Of a DNA stretch of 64,000 bases, positions 25,484 through 33,923 are shown piece after piece. This DNA comes from Cellvibrio japonicus Ueda107. GTDB taxonomy: Bacteria > Pseudomonadota > Gammaproteobacteria > Pseudomonadales > Cellvibrionaceae. Positions within the stretch are counted from its first letter, which is position 1, and each line of letters opens with the position of its first letter. Position numbers and translations under genes: made by a program. The DNA is taken from NCBI RefSeq assembly GCF_000019225.1, contig NC_010995.1:3232501-3296500 (forward strand). Direction: 5' to 3'. The notes below the pieces were generated by a model that was not told where the DNA came from, ran no database searches, and saw nothing but the letters and a program-made list of their open reading frames with translations.

Positions 25484-26899
25484 ATGAGCTTTATCCACGA
25501 CGACTTCCTGCTCGATACCCAACAGGCAAAAGTGCTCTACCACGAGTACGCCAAGAACATGCCCATCATCGATTACCACTGCCACCTCCCCCCCGAGCAA
25601 GTGGGTCAAAACAAGCAATTCCGCAACCTCTATGAAGTATGGCTGGCAGGTGACCACTACAAGTGGCGAGCCATGCGCTCCAACGGTGTCGATGAGCGCT
25701 ACTGCACAGGCAATGCCAGCGATTGGGAAAAGTTTGAAAAGTGGTGTGAAACGGTTCCCTACACCCTGCGCAACCCCCTGTATCACTGGACCCACCTGGA
25801 ATTGCGCAAGCCCTTCGGAATCACTGATCGCCTGCTTGACAGCCGCTCGGCAAAACGCACTTGGGATGAGTGTAACGAGTTGCTCGCCACCCCCGAATTC
25901 AGCGCGCGCGGCCTGATGACCCAAGCCAATGTGAAACTGGTGTGCACCACCGACGATCCGATTCACGACCTGGCCCACCACAAAACCGTAGCAGCGGATA
26001 AATCCTTCAAAACCGCCATGCTGCCCACCTGGCGCCCCGACCGCGCGATGATGGTGGAAGATGCAGAGAGCTACAACAAATACCTCGACCGCCTCGCGAT
26101 TACTGCCGATATCAACATCAACACTTTTGATGATCTGATCAAGGCCCTGCAAATCCGCCACGATTATTTCCACGAAAATGGCTGCCGGCTGTCTGACCAT
26201 GGCCTGGAAACCGTTTACGCGGCGGATTACACCGACAGTGAAATCAAAGCCATATTCCTGAAAATCCGCGCGCACAAGCAACTCGACGCGGTGGAAATCG
26301 AGAAATTCCAATCCGCCATGATGGTGGAGTTTGCCCTGCAGGATCACGCCAAAGGCTGGGTGCAGCAATTCCACATCGGCGCTATCCGCAACAACAACCC
26401 GCGCCTGTTCCGCACCCTGGGCCCGGATACCGGTTTTGATTCCATTGGCGATCACAACTACGCAAAGCCTCTGGCAAAATTCCTCGGTCGTCTGGACGAC
26501 CAGAACAAGCTGGCCAAAACCATCCTGTACAACTTGAACCCACGCGATAATGAAATGATCGGCACCATGATCGGCAACTTCCAGGATGGCTCTGCCGCGG
26601 GCAAGATCCAGTTCGGCAGCGGCTGGTGGTTCCTCGATCAAATGGAGGGTATGACTCGCCAGATCGAAGCCCTGAGCCAGCTGGGTTTGCTGAGCCGCTT
26701 TGTGGGTATGCTCACTGACAGCCGCAGCTTCCTCAGCTATTCGCGCCATGAGTATTTCCGTCGCATCCTGTGCGGTATCTTCGGCCGTGATATGGTGAAA
26801 GGCCTGGTACCTGACGATACCCATATGGTGGGTAAAATGATCCAGGACATCAGCTTCAACAACGCCAAAAACTACTTTCCGTTTGTGGTACCCGAATAA
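25484..26899 (+). CDS. uxaC: Uronate isomerase
   Basis: A 471-residue cytoplasmic isomerase converting D-glucuronate to D-fructuronate and D-galacturonate to D-tagaturonate, the first step of hexuronate catabolism. The N-terminal metal motif is DYHCHLPP near 32-39, and the protein is collinear with UxaC of other proteobacteria, with SFLSYSRHEYFRR near 411 conserved. The ATG at 25484 has AGGA nine bases upstream; the in-frame GTG at 25478 is too close to that site. It is monocistronic, ending at a terminator. The uxaB/uxuA-type enzymes that should follow are not in the window. Confidence 0.95.
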   Translation: MSFIHDDFLLDTQQAKVLYHEYAKNMPIIDYHCHLPPEQVGQNKQFRNLYEVWLAGDHYKWRAMRSNGVDERYCTGNASDWEKFEKWCETVPYTLRNPLYHWTHLELRKPFGITDRLLDSRSAKRTWDECNELLATPEFSARGLMTQANVKLVCTTDDPIHDLAHHKTVAADKSFKTAMLPTWRPDRAMMVEDAESYNKYLDRLAITADININTFDDLIKALQIRHDYFHENGCRLSDHGLETVYAADYTDSEIKAIFLKIRAHKQLDAVEIEKFQSAMMVEFALQDHAKGWVQQFHIGAIRNNNPRLFRTLGPDTGFDSIGDHNYAKPLAKFLGRLDDQNKLAKTILYNLNPRDNEMIGTMIGNFQDGSAAGKIQFGSGWWFLDQMEGMTRQIEALSQLGLLSRFVGMLTDSRSFLSYSRHEYFRRILCGIFGRDMVKGLVPDDTHMVGKMIQDISFNNAKNYFPFVVPE

Positions 26900-26927
26900 G
26901 TATTTATTGGCGAGCTTACAACAACCG

Positions 26928-26953
26928 AAAAACCCGGCATCTGCCGGGTTTTT
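26928..26953 (+). terminator. Terminator of uxaC
   Basis: AAAAACCCGGCA / TGCCGGGTTTTT arms with a two-base centre, ending in five T, lie 28 bases after the uxaC stop. Confidence 0.88.
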
Positions 26954-26974
26954 GTATTTACCCCTGAGGTATGC

Positions 26975-27907
26975 GTGAATCAATCCTCACTGGATATTTT
27001 TCTATTTGCGTTGCGTATTACCGCGCCTACATTTGCCTTGATGTTTTTGGGTATGGCCCTGGTCAGCCTGGGTTGCATGAGCAGTCGCTTTATCAAAGGC
27101 GCCAATCAGCTTGTCTATAAGCTGGGATTGCCATTAATACTCTTTACCACCTGTGCCAGTGCCAATTTGCACATCGGCGAAAAACTCAACCTGTTAATCG
27201 CCTTTGCCTTGATGACATTCATTGTGTTCGGCGGCAGCTGGTTAACAGCGCTATTGTGCAAACAGACAGACGATGCGGGAGTGATTGTACAAGGCGCTTT
27301 TCGCGGCAACCTGGTGATCCTGGGGCTGGCATTTGCCGTCAATGCCTATGGGGAGCGCGGGATGGCCATGGCGACCTTGCCAGTGGCCTTTACCGTTGTG
27401 ATTTACAACGTACTCTCGGTATTTATTCTGGATCGCAACAAAAGCTGGGCAGGAACCTTCAAAGGCATTATTACCAACCCGCTGATCCTTGCGATTGCCG
27501 CCGGCTGGCTTTACAACCTGAGCCCCGCCACTTTTCCGCAGGCAGCCCAGGAAAAAACACACCTGATTACACAATTCGTGTTGCCACTGGCCCTGGTGTG
27601 TATTGGTGGCAGCTTGAATGGTCGCCGGTTGGTTTTTTTTGATGGAGCCTCCATCATCGCCAACCTATGGAAGCTGGTGCTGTCGCCGCTCATCGCCTGT
27701 GCATTGGGTATTGGGCTGGGCGTGCAGGACGAGCTGCTGGTGATTTTGTTTTTATTGGCAGCTGCCCCGACTGCCGCCGCGAGCTATGTGATGGCAGAAG
27801 CCGCAGGAGCCAACGGCAAACTCGCCGCGACTATCGTGGCACAAACCACATTCCTGGCGCTGTTCAGCGTTACCCTGGGGCTGATGATGATTTCCCACCT
27901 ACAGTAA
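26975..27907 (+). CDS. AEC family transporter (auxin efflux carrier-like)
   Basis: A 310-residue membrane protein with about ten hydrophobic segments arranged as two similar halves, as in the AEC/BART superfamily. Conserved features include GAFRGNLVILGLA near 107 and the last-half CIGGSLNGR near 209. Family members export or import small organic acids such as malate or malonate, and the substrate cannot be read. The start is a GTG at 26975 with GAGG five bases upstream; the ATG at 26971 is in another frame. Its 3' end overlaps the convergent SMP-30 gene by 38 bases. Confidence 0.85.
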   Translation: MNQSSLDIFLFALRITAPTFALMFLGMALVSLGCMSSRFIKGANQLVYKLGLPLILFTTCASANLHIGEKLNLLIAFALMTFIVFGGSWLTALLCKQTDDAGVIVQGAFRGNLVILGLAFAVNAYGERGMAMATLPVAFTVVIYNVLSVFILDRNKSWAGTFKGIITNPLILAIAAGWLYNLSPATFPQAAQEKTHLITQFVLPLALVCIGGSLNGRRLVFFDGASIIANLWKLVLSPLIACALGIGLGVQDELLVILFLLAAAPTAAASYVMAEAAGANGKLAATIVAQTTFLALFSVTLGLMMISHLQ

Positions 27908-28775
27908 ACCAGGATTCACGCAATCCCTGAAACGGCGATTCATAAATAAAAACATGACCTGCCTGGGGCTGTTGCTGAAGCTGCTCATCGGACAATCCCA
28001 CCCTCGCACTGGTCACCGCCAGAAAATTTAGCTGCTCACCGCCCAAAGCGACGCAAGTTGGCTGGGTCACCGGCATGGACAACTCAAAATCCAATTTGCC
28101 ATCAGGTGCATAACGGCGCACACGGCTGCCACCCCACTGCGCATTCCACACATAACCCTGCGCATCGACACAAGCCCCGTCAGGCTCAACACCGGGCTCG
28201 GTTTCAGCAAAGATGCGCCCGTTCGACAAGCGGCCATACCGCACATCAAAATCATAAACACGAATCTGATGCGTAGGTGAATCAGCGTGATACAAACGGG
28301 AAGAATCAGGACTCCAGCAGAGCGCGTTGGATATACGCAACCCGGATAAATGCCGGCTTGTCTGCAAATGCCGGTCAAGGCAATACAAGCCTGCGGACTG
28401 GCCTTCGGCCTGCTCAACCAAAGACCCCATCCAGAAGCGCCCCTGGCGGTCGCAACGACCATCGTTGGAGCGATTGCCAGGAATACCGGCCTCAGGCCTT
28501 GCAATCCACTCCACACTGCCAGTGTCCGGCTCAAACCAGGCAAAACCTGATGCAAATGCGGCGAGCAAACGCGAATCACCGTTTACAAAGGCAAAACACG
28601 CCAGGCGTTCAGGCAACGGCCAGGTATCCAGGCGGTCTGACAACAAGCGATAACGGTACAAGTGGCAGCCATGAATATCCACCCACCAGAAACATTGATC
28701 CCGGTGATTCCACTGGATACCTTCGCCAAGCAGATTAGCGCAAGGCACTACACAACAGAGTGAAAGTGTATTCAT
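27870..28775 (-). CDS. SMP-30/gluconolactonase family sugar lactonase
   Basis: A 301-residue six-bladed beta-propeller that would hydrolyse a sugar lactone to the aldonate. The metal ligand glutamate is E18 in LLGEGIQW; further blocks are NRSNDGRCDRQGRFWMGS near 101-118 and EPDGACVDAQG near 197. Within the region it would take the product of the SDR dehydrogenase, as XylC and XylB act together in Caulobacter. Xylonolactone, arabinonolactone and galactonolactone are all possible. The terminator at 28793 lies between it and the symporter gene, so it may have its own promoter. Confidence 0.85.
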   Translation of the reverse strand: MNTLSLCCVVPCANLLGEGIQWNHRDQCFWWVDIHGCHLYRYRLLSDRLDTWPLPERLACFAFVNGDSRLLAAFASGFAWFEPDTGSVEWIARPEAGIPGNRSNDGRCDRQGRFWMGSLVEQAEGQSAGLYCLDRHLQTSRHLSGLRISNALCWSPDSSRLYHADSPTHQIRVYDFDVRYGRLSNGRIFAETEPGVEPDGACVDAQGYVWNAQWGGSRVRRYAPDGKLDFELSMPVTQPTCVALGGEQLNFLAVTSARVGLSDEQLQQQPQAGHVFIYESPFQGLRESWFTVGGKSSSAPG

Positions 28776-28792
28776 TGGTGTGACCTATCACT

Positions 28793-28825
28793 AACAAAAA
28801 CGCCCCTACATGGGGCGCTTTTGTT
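28793..28825 (-). terminator. Terminator of the sodium/sugar symporter gene
   Basis: AACAAAA-CGCCCC arms pair with GGGGCG-TTTTGTT around a five-base loop, directly after the symporter stop on the minus strand. Confidence 0.75.
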
Positions 28826-28846
28826 GGTTACTGAAGACGCTTGAGC

Positions 28847-30424
28847 TTACCACCATGTGGCATAGATCGCAGCCAAAATCAGCACAACACCCACCGAGGC
28901 AATATTAAAACCGGAGGTAGTTTTGAAACTGATGTCATCGAGGTGGATAGCATTACTCTGCTCTTTCGCTCCACCCAAATAGGTAACCAGTGCCGCCAAT
29001 ACACAGCAGAGAATAAATACCAGGCCAACACGATCCATAAAGGGCACTTCCGGCAGGAAGACTTTAAATGACCAGGAAAGAACAACCGAGGCGATTGCCG
29101 CTACCAATGCAGAGTTGGCATTGGCTTTCTTCCAGAAGAAACCAAACAGGAAAATAACCACAATACCCGGGGTGAAGAAACCCGTGAACTCCTGAATAAA
29201 CTGGAATGCCTGCTCGGATTGTCCAACCAGGGGCTTGGCCAGAACAATAGCAATCAACATGGCTGCAAATGCCGTCAATCGACCCACAAAAACCAATTTG
29301 TGCTCCGACGCCTCTTTATTAATGAGCTTCTTGTAAATATCCATCGTGAAAATAGTGGAAATACTGTTACTCATGGAGCTGAGCGAGGAGGCAATTGCAG
29401 CCACCAGTGCGGCAAAAGCAATGCCCAGTAAACCATGGGGTAAAAGTTTCATCATTTCCGGATAAGCCTGGTCAGGTTTGCTTAATTCCGGTGCTAAAAC
29501 AACGGCACAGATACCTGGGAGCACCACAATAATTGGCACAAACAATTTGATATAGGCTGCAAATGCCATCCCTTTTTGCGCTTCCTGGATACTCTTGGCG
29601 GCGAGTGCGCGCTGGATGATGTATTGGTTAAACCCCCAATAGCTGATATTCATAATCCAGAGGCCGCCAATCAATACTGAAATCCCCGGCAAATCCATAT
29701 AGATCTTGTCGTAGTTGGGGTTGTCCGACGAAATAATCATGTCAAACTTTTCGGGAGCTTTTTCCAGCAAGGTGCTAAAGCCTTCGATAACACCATTGCC
29801 CCCCGAAATCTGGTTAAGTGCCAGATAGCTGACAAACAGCCCGCCCAACACCAGCATGATGACCTGGATAATATCGGTCATGGCAACCGCTTTCAGGCCA
29901 CCGTAAATCGAGTAAACCATCGAAAACAATACCAGGAAGACCATGCCATAAAGCATATCAACCCCAAGGAATTGCGAGATTGCCAGAGACCCTAAATACA
30001 ATACTGATGTGAGGTTTACAAAGGTGTACAGCGCCAGCCAGAAAATTGCCATGATGGTGCGCACGCGACCGTCATAGCGGTTTTCCAGGAACTGCGGCAT
30101 GGTGTAAATACCGCGCGCCAGAAAAATCGGCAGGAAATATTTGGCAATAATAATCAAGGTGATTGCCGCCATCAGTTCATAGGCCGCAATCCCCATACCT
30201 ATGACATAGCCGGAACCCGACATACCGATGATTTGTTCGGCGGAAATATTCGCCGCAATCAGCGATGCACCTATCGCCCACCAGGGCAAGGATTTACTGG
30301 CAAGGAAATAATCACTGGCATCTTTTTCATGCCCTTTTTTCTCTCGGGAGACCCAATAGGCAACAAAAATCAGAATGACGGCATAAAGCCCGAATACCGT
30401 CAGGTCAAGAGCATTTAAATGCAT
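28847..30424 (-). CDS. Sodium/sugar symporter, SGLT-like (SSS family)
   Basis: A 525-residue inner membrane symporter with about 14 hydrophobic segments. It is strikingly close in layout to the Vibrio sodium/galactose transporter: SREKKG...DYFLASKSLPWWAIGASLIAANIS-type N-terminus, SAEQIIGMSGSGY near 62, VYSIYGGLKAV near 178 and YWGFNQYIIQRALAAKS near 261. It should import an aldose with sodium. The oadGAB pump in this window could help maintain the sodium gradient, as inference. GAGG lies seven bases before the ATG. It sits between the SDR and SMP-30 genes on the same strand. Confidence 0.9.
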   Translation of the reverse strand: MHLNALDLTVFGLYAVILIFVAYWVSREKKGHEKDASDYFLASKSLPWWAIGASLIAANISAEQIIGMSGSGYVIGMGIAAYELMAAITLIIIAKYFLPIFLARGIYTMPQFLENRYDGRVRTIMAIFWLALYTFVNLTSVLYLGSLAISQFLGVDMLYGMVFLVLFSMVYSIYGGLKAVAMTDIIQVIMLVLGGLFVSYLALNQISGGNGVIEGFSTLLEKAPEKFDMIISSDNPNYDKIYMDLPGISVLIGGLWIMNISYWGFNQYIIQRALAAKSIQEAQKGMAFAAYIKLFVPIIVVLPGICAVVLAPELSKPDQAYPEMMKLLPHGLLGIAFAALVAAIASSLSSMSNSISTIFTMDIYKKLINKEASEHKLVFVGRLTAFAAMLIAIVLAKPLVGQSEQAFQFIQEFTGFFTPGIVVIFLFGFFWKKANANSALVAAIASVVLSWSFKVFLPEVPFMDRVGLVFILCCVLAALVTYLGGAKEQSNAIHLDDISFKTTSGFNIASVGVVLILAAIYATWW

Positions 30425-30515
30425 GGATGTACCTCTAGCTTGAAGTTATCAGTTGTAGTGATATGTGTTGATTATTCTCGTAGCACGCTTGCTGATTTTT
30501 CACACTCGCTACAAA

Positions 30516-30541
30516 CATTCACCCGCCGAAGCGGGTGAATG
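30516..30541 (-). terminator. Terminator of the SDR gene
   Basis: CATTCACCCGC / GCGGGTGAATG arms with a four-base loop lie after the SDR stop on the minus strand, followed by TTTGT. Confidence 0.65.
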
Positions 30542-30574
30542 CAAAGTCAGGAAAACGGTGCGATTTATCTTTCT

Positions 30575-31360
30575 TTATATTCTGCCGCCGTCAATGACGA
30601 ACTCTTGGGCAGTAATCATGGCTGCATCATCAGCTGCTAAAAACAGGGCCAATTTGGCCACATCGTGGGCACCCAGACGTTTTTTCAGGCACACACGCTT
30701 CATCAACTCGTGTTCTTCCTCTACGGATAGCCATTTCTCCAATTGTTTGGGAGTCGCTACCCAACCGGGCAATATCGCATTAACGCGGATATTGTCCTCG
30801 CCAAAATCCGTCGCCAGGGATTTGGAAATCCCCAGGATTCCGGCCTTGGCCGTGATATAACTGGCCAGCTGTGGCGGCGCCCATTCGGTGTTGATGGAGC
30901 TGATATTGATAATCGAACCACCACCCAGGCGCGCCATCATCGGCTGTACCGTCTGCGCCGCAAAAAACGCAGGGTGAAGGTTAACGGCCAAACCGCGATA
31001 CCAGAGCTCTTCGCTCAAACTGCGCGTGTCATAACGCTGGTCATTGGCGGCGTTATTAATCAATACCCGAATATCGCCCTGCTCGGCACCAGCCGCCACA
31101 ATAGTCGCTTTAAGGGCACTTATATCACTCACATCGCAATGCCTGTACCAGGGACGGCGATACCCTTTGGCAACCAGCTGGTCACACAGGCTGAGCGCTT
31201 CGGCATCATCCAGGTCAACAAAGGCTACCTGCGCGCCCTGCGCGGCAAAGGCTTCCACAAGCGCCGCGCCAATACCCGTTGCACCGCCCGTGATAAACAC
31301 ACTAGCGTTTTCCAGGCTGGGGTAGCGCGTATAACCCTGATGAGGGGAATAGCTGTACAT
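30575..31360 (-). CDS. SDR family aldose dehydrogenase
   Basis: A 261-residue short-chain dehydrogenase. The nucleotide motif TGGATGIGA is at about 24-32, NNAAND near 104, and the catalytic tyrosine in YITAK near 166. The YPSL opening, NNA-ND-R block and DDA-ITAQEFVIDGG-type ending resemble D-xylose and D-galactose 1-dehydrogenases such as Caulobacter XylB. It would oxidise an aldose to its lactone with NAD(P), feeding the SMP-30 lactonase. The ATG at 31360 is preferred over an in-frame GTG at 31393. It follows the FadR-type regulator gene by about 60 bases. Confidence 0.85.
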   Translation of the reverse strand: MYSYSPHQGYTRYPSLENASVFITGGATGIGAALVEAFAAQGAQVAFVDLDDAEALSLCDQLVAKGYRRPWYRHCDVSDISALKATIVAAGAEQGDIRVLINNAANDQRYDTRSLSEELWYRGLAVNLHPAFFAAQTVQPMMARLGGGSIINISSINTEWAPPQLASYITAKAGILGISKSLATDFGEDNIRVNAILPGWVATPKQLEKWLSVEEEHELMKRVCLKKRLGAHDVAKLALFLAADDAAMITAQEFVIDGGRI

Positions 31361-31421
31361 GATCTGGTCTCTCTCGCTCGGCTGCTCAATCACATCTAGA
31401 CACTCAGTGTAGACCCGAGCG

Positions 31422-32132
31422 CTATCTGGGTTTGACCAAAGAACGATTGATCAGATCCATGACCTCCACCAGCAGTACTTTTACCGCTGCAGCCGCCTGC
31501 TCCCTCTCACCGGCACAAATCGCATCATAAATACGCTTATGATCCTCGTAGTTGGCTGCAAGTACCCCTTTCAACTGGTTGGTACTGGCAATACTCACAC
31601 GCAAAGCCACCTGGATGAAATCGCGCAGCTGATAGAAGAAGCGATTGTTGCTGGCACTGAGAATGGCGCAGTGGAATTCAATGTCCGCCACCAGCGGATC
31701 ATCCTGGCCTTCATCGGCCTTTTTCATACGCGCCAGGGCATCGCCAATCGCCTTGATACGCGGGCCATCACTCGCGTTCTCTGCCGCTAATGCAGCCGCC
31801 TCCGGCTCAATGGCCATACGCAATTGGGTGAACTCGCGCAGCAACTCCAGCGAAGGACGTGCATTGAGCGTCCAGCCAAGGACATCAGCGTCAAACATAT
31901 TCCAGTGGGTACTGGGCATTACCCTGATCCCCTGGCGCGGGCGCGATGCGATCAGCCCCTTGGCTGTCAGCATCTTCACTGCCTCACGAGTGACACTGCG
32001 GCTAATGTTGAACTGTTGTGATAACTCCGCCTCGGTAGGGAAGGATTTATCAATGGCGTATTGACCTTGCACAATTGCCGCACCCAGTTGATGGGTGAGC
32101 TGGTGCGTTAAATTGCGTCCCGTATCCAGCAT
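31422..32132 (-). CDS. GntR/FadR family transcriptional regulator
   Basis: A 236-residue regulator. The N-terminal winged helix (about 10-75) shows FPTEAELSQQFNISRSVTRE and the wing SRPRQGIRV. The C-terminal all-helical FCD effector domain (about 95-230) has the usual metal-binding histidines, the one in EFHCAIL near 153 being visible. FadR-type regulators of this size often control sugar acid or uronate genes and are released by the pathway intermediate. It is upstream of and co-oriented with the SDR, symporter and lactonase genes, its likely targets. An A/T-rich promoter lies directly upstream. Confidence 0.88.
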   Translation of the reverse strand: MLDTGRNLTHQLTHQLGAAIVQGQYAIDKSFPTEAELSQQFNISRSVTREAVKMLTAKGLIASRPRQGIRVMPSTHWNMFDADVLGWTLNARPSLELLREFTQLRMAIEPEAAALAAENASDGPRIKAIGDALARMKKADEGQDDPLVADIEFHCAILSASNNRFFYQLRDFIQVALRVSIASTNQLKGVLAANYEDHKRIYDAICAGEREQAAAAVKVLLVEVMDLINRSLVKPR

Positions 32133-32247
32133 AGTTATTGAGCCTATTTATATTATATATATGTCAAGAATCCTACAAGTGATTTTTACGTCTGTGGAGA
32201 AACAGGGATTCCGAGGTATCTGACCATTTGTTGTGTCCAAAAAACAA

Positions 32248-32275
32248 AACCCGCGCTCCCTCAGGAGCGCGGGTT
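32248..32275 (-). terminator. Terminator of the pst-phoU operon
   Basis: AACCCGCGCTCC / GGAGCGCGGGTT arms with a four-base loop are followed on the minus strand by TTTTGTTTTTT. It lies 70 bases after phoU. Confidence 0.9.
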
Positions 32276-32344
32276 ATTTAACTAGAGCAGACGGGTTTAG
32301 TCACGCAAAAATTGCGTCCAAATCGCCGCATGGACGCACAAAAA

Positions 32345-33067
32345 TTACTCGTCGCGGGGATGGACGTTTTCTTCGATAGCCTCCAGGTTGGCATGGCGAA
32401 CATCCTCGCCATTGACCAGATAGATCACATACTGGGCCAAATTGCGTGCATGATCACCAATACGCTCCAGGGCGCGCAGCGACCACATGATATTCAGCAC
32501 CCGGGTGATACTGCGCGGGTCTTCAATCATAAACGTCACCAGCTCGCGCATGGCCGTACTGTATTCCATATCCACGACCCTGTCGGTCTGTACAACCGTC
32601 AGAGCCATGTCCAGATCAAGGCGGGCAAAGGAGTCCAATGCATCCTGCAGCATACGGGAAACATGGCCACCGATATGGCGCACTTCAATATAACCGCGCG
32701 GCGCCAATCCGTCCTTGTGCATAGCGATAGCCTGACGGGCAATTTTGCTCGCCTCGTCGCCAATACGCTCAAGGTCGGTAATGGCCTTGGTAACGGCAAT
32801 AACCAGGCGCAAATCACTGGCAGCGGGCTGGCGACGAGCCAGGATACGGACACATTCCTCATCAATGGTCACTTCCATATTGTTAACACCGATATCCGCT
32901 CGAACTACCTGCTCTGCGCGTTCAATATCAGCATCAATCAACGCCTGGATGGCATCATTAACCTGGCGTTGCGCCATGCCGCCCATTTCCGACAGATGGG
33001 TACGAATCGCTTCCAGCTCTATGTTGTATTGCTGGGAAATATGATGGGTATGACTGGTAATATCCAT
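32345..33067 (-). CDS. phoU: Phosphate signalling protein PhoU
   Basis: A 240-residue cytoplasmic helical protein that links the Pst transporter to PhoR and keeps the Pho regulon off when phosphate is plentiful. Two three-helix PhoU repeats are visible, each with the E-x3-D metal-cluster pattern (VNNMEVTIDEECVRI near 63 and VVDMEYSTAMRELV near 158). The ATG at 33067 is preferred because GGAGG lies upstream and the protein then aligns with Pseudomonas PhoU; another ATG at 33088 overlaps the pstB stop. It is the last gene of pstCAB-phoU. Confidence 0.95.
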   Translation of the reverse strand: MDITSHTHHISQQYNIELEAIRTHLSEMGGMAQRQVNDAIQALIDADIERAEQVVRADIGVNNMEVTIDEECVRILARRQPAASDLRLVIAVTKAITDLERIGDEASKIARQAIAMHKDGLAPRGYIEVRHIGGHVSRMLQDALDSFARLDLDMALTVVQTDRVVDMEYSTAMRELVTFMIEDPRSITRVLNIMWSLRALERIGDHARNLAQYVIYLVNGEDVRHANLEAIEENVHPRDE

Positions 33068-33087
33068 GATCGTGCTGCGCCTCCGCA

Positions 33088-33879
33088 TTAACCGTAACGG
33101 CCGGTGATGTAATCTTCGGTTTGCTTTTTACTGGGATTGGTGAAAAGCGTATCAGTCAAATCATGCTCGACCAAATCCCCCATATACATAAACGCTGTGT
33201 AATCAGATACCCTTGCCGCCTGCTGCATATTGTGGGTTACGATCACAATCGTGTATTTGTTTTTCAACTCATTAATCAGCTCTTCCACCTTGAGGGTGGA
33301 AATTGGATCAAGGGCAGACGCCGGCTCATCCAGCAAAATCACTTCCGGCTCAATCGCAATAGCACGCGCAATCACCAGGCGCTGTTGCTGGCCGCCCGAC
33401 AGACCGAACGCGTTATCGTGCAACCGGTCTTTCACTTCATCCCAAAGCGCAGCACCGCGCAATGACTCTTCCACCACTTCATCCAGGACACGTTTGGATT
33501 TTACTCCCTGCAAACGCAGGCCATAGGCAACGTTTTCATAGATGGACTTGGGAAATGGATTGGGCTTTTGGAACACCATTCCCACCTGGCGACGCAACTC
33601 TGCCACATCGACTTTAGGATCATAAATATTGGTGTGCTCAAGCAGTATCTCACCTTCGATACGGCAGGCATCCACCAGGTCATTCATACGGTTGAAACAG
33701 CGCAATAATGTGGACTTACCGCAACCGGATGGACCGATAAACGCAGTCACTTTTTTCTCGGGAATTTTCATATTCACGCTATTGAGTGCGCGTTTGTTAC
33801 CGTAATACAAATCAAGGTTCTTCACCTCAAGCTTGATGGGTTGTGCATCAAGCGCATCTGCCGCAGCAACTGGAGTCAT
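33088..33879 (-). CDS. pstB: Phosphate ABC transporter ATP-binding protein
   Basis: A 263-residue ATPase that powers phosphate import. It has Walker A GPSGCGKST near 50, the signature LSGGQQQRL near 160 and Walker B VILLDEPASALDP near 180. The ATG at 33879 is chosen over an upstream TTG at 33900. It lies between pstA and phoU on one transcript and is of standard length. Confidence 0.96.
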   Translation of the reverse strand: MTPVAAADALDAQPIKLEVKNLDLYYGNKRALNSVNMKIPEKKVTAFIGPSGCGKSTLLRCFNRMNDLVDACRIEGEILLEHTNIYDPKVDVAELRRQVGMVFQKPNPFPKSIYENVAYGLRLQGVKSKRVLDEVVEESLRGAALWDEVKDRLHDNAFGLSGGQQQRLVIARAIAIEPEVILLDEPASALDPISTLKVEELINELKNKYTIVIVTHNMQQAARVSDYTAFMYMGDLVEHDLTDTLFTNPSKKQTEDYITGRYG

Positions 33880-33923
33880 AGTCGTGTGCCTGTAAGTCAA
33901 TAAGATAAAACGGGATAAGCCAA

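Noticed and set aside
25331..26983. A 550-codon minus-strand open frame opposite uxaC
   Set aside because: uxaC is unmistakable on the other strand; the antisense product shows no family features.
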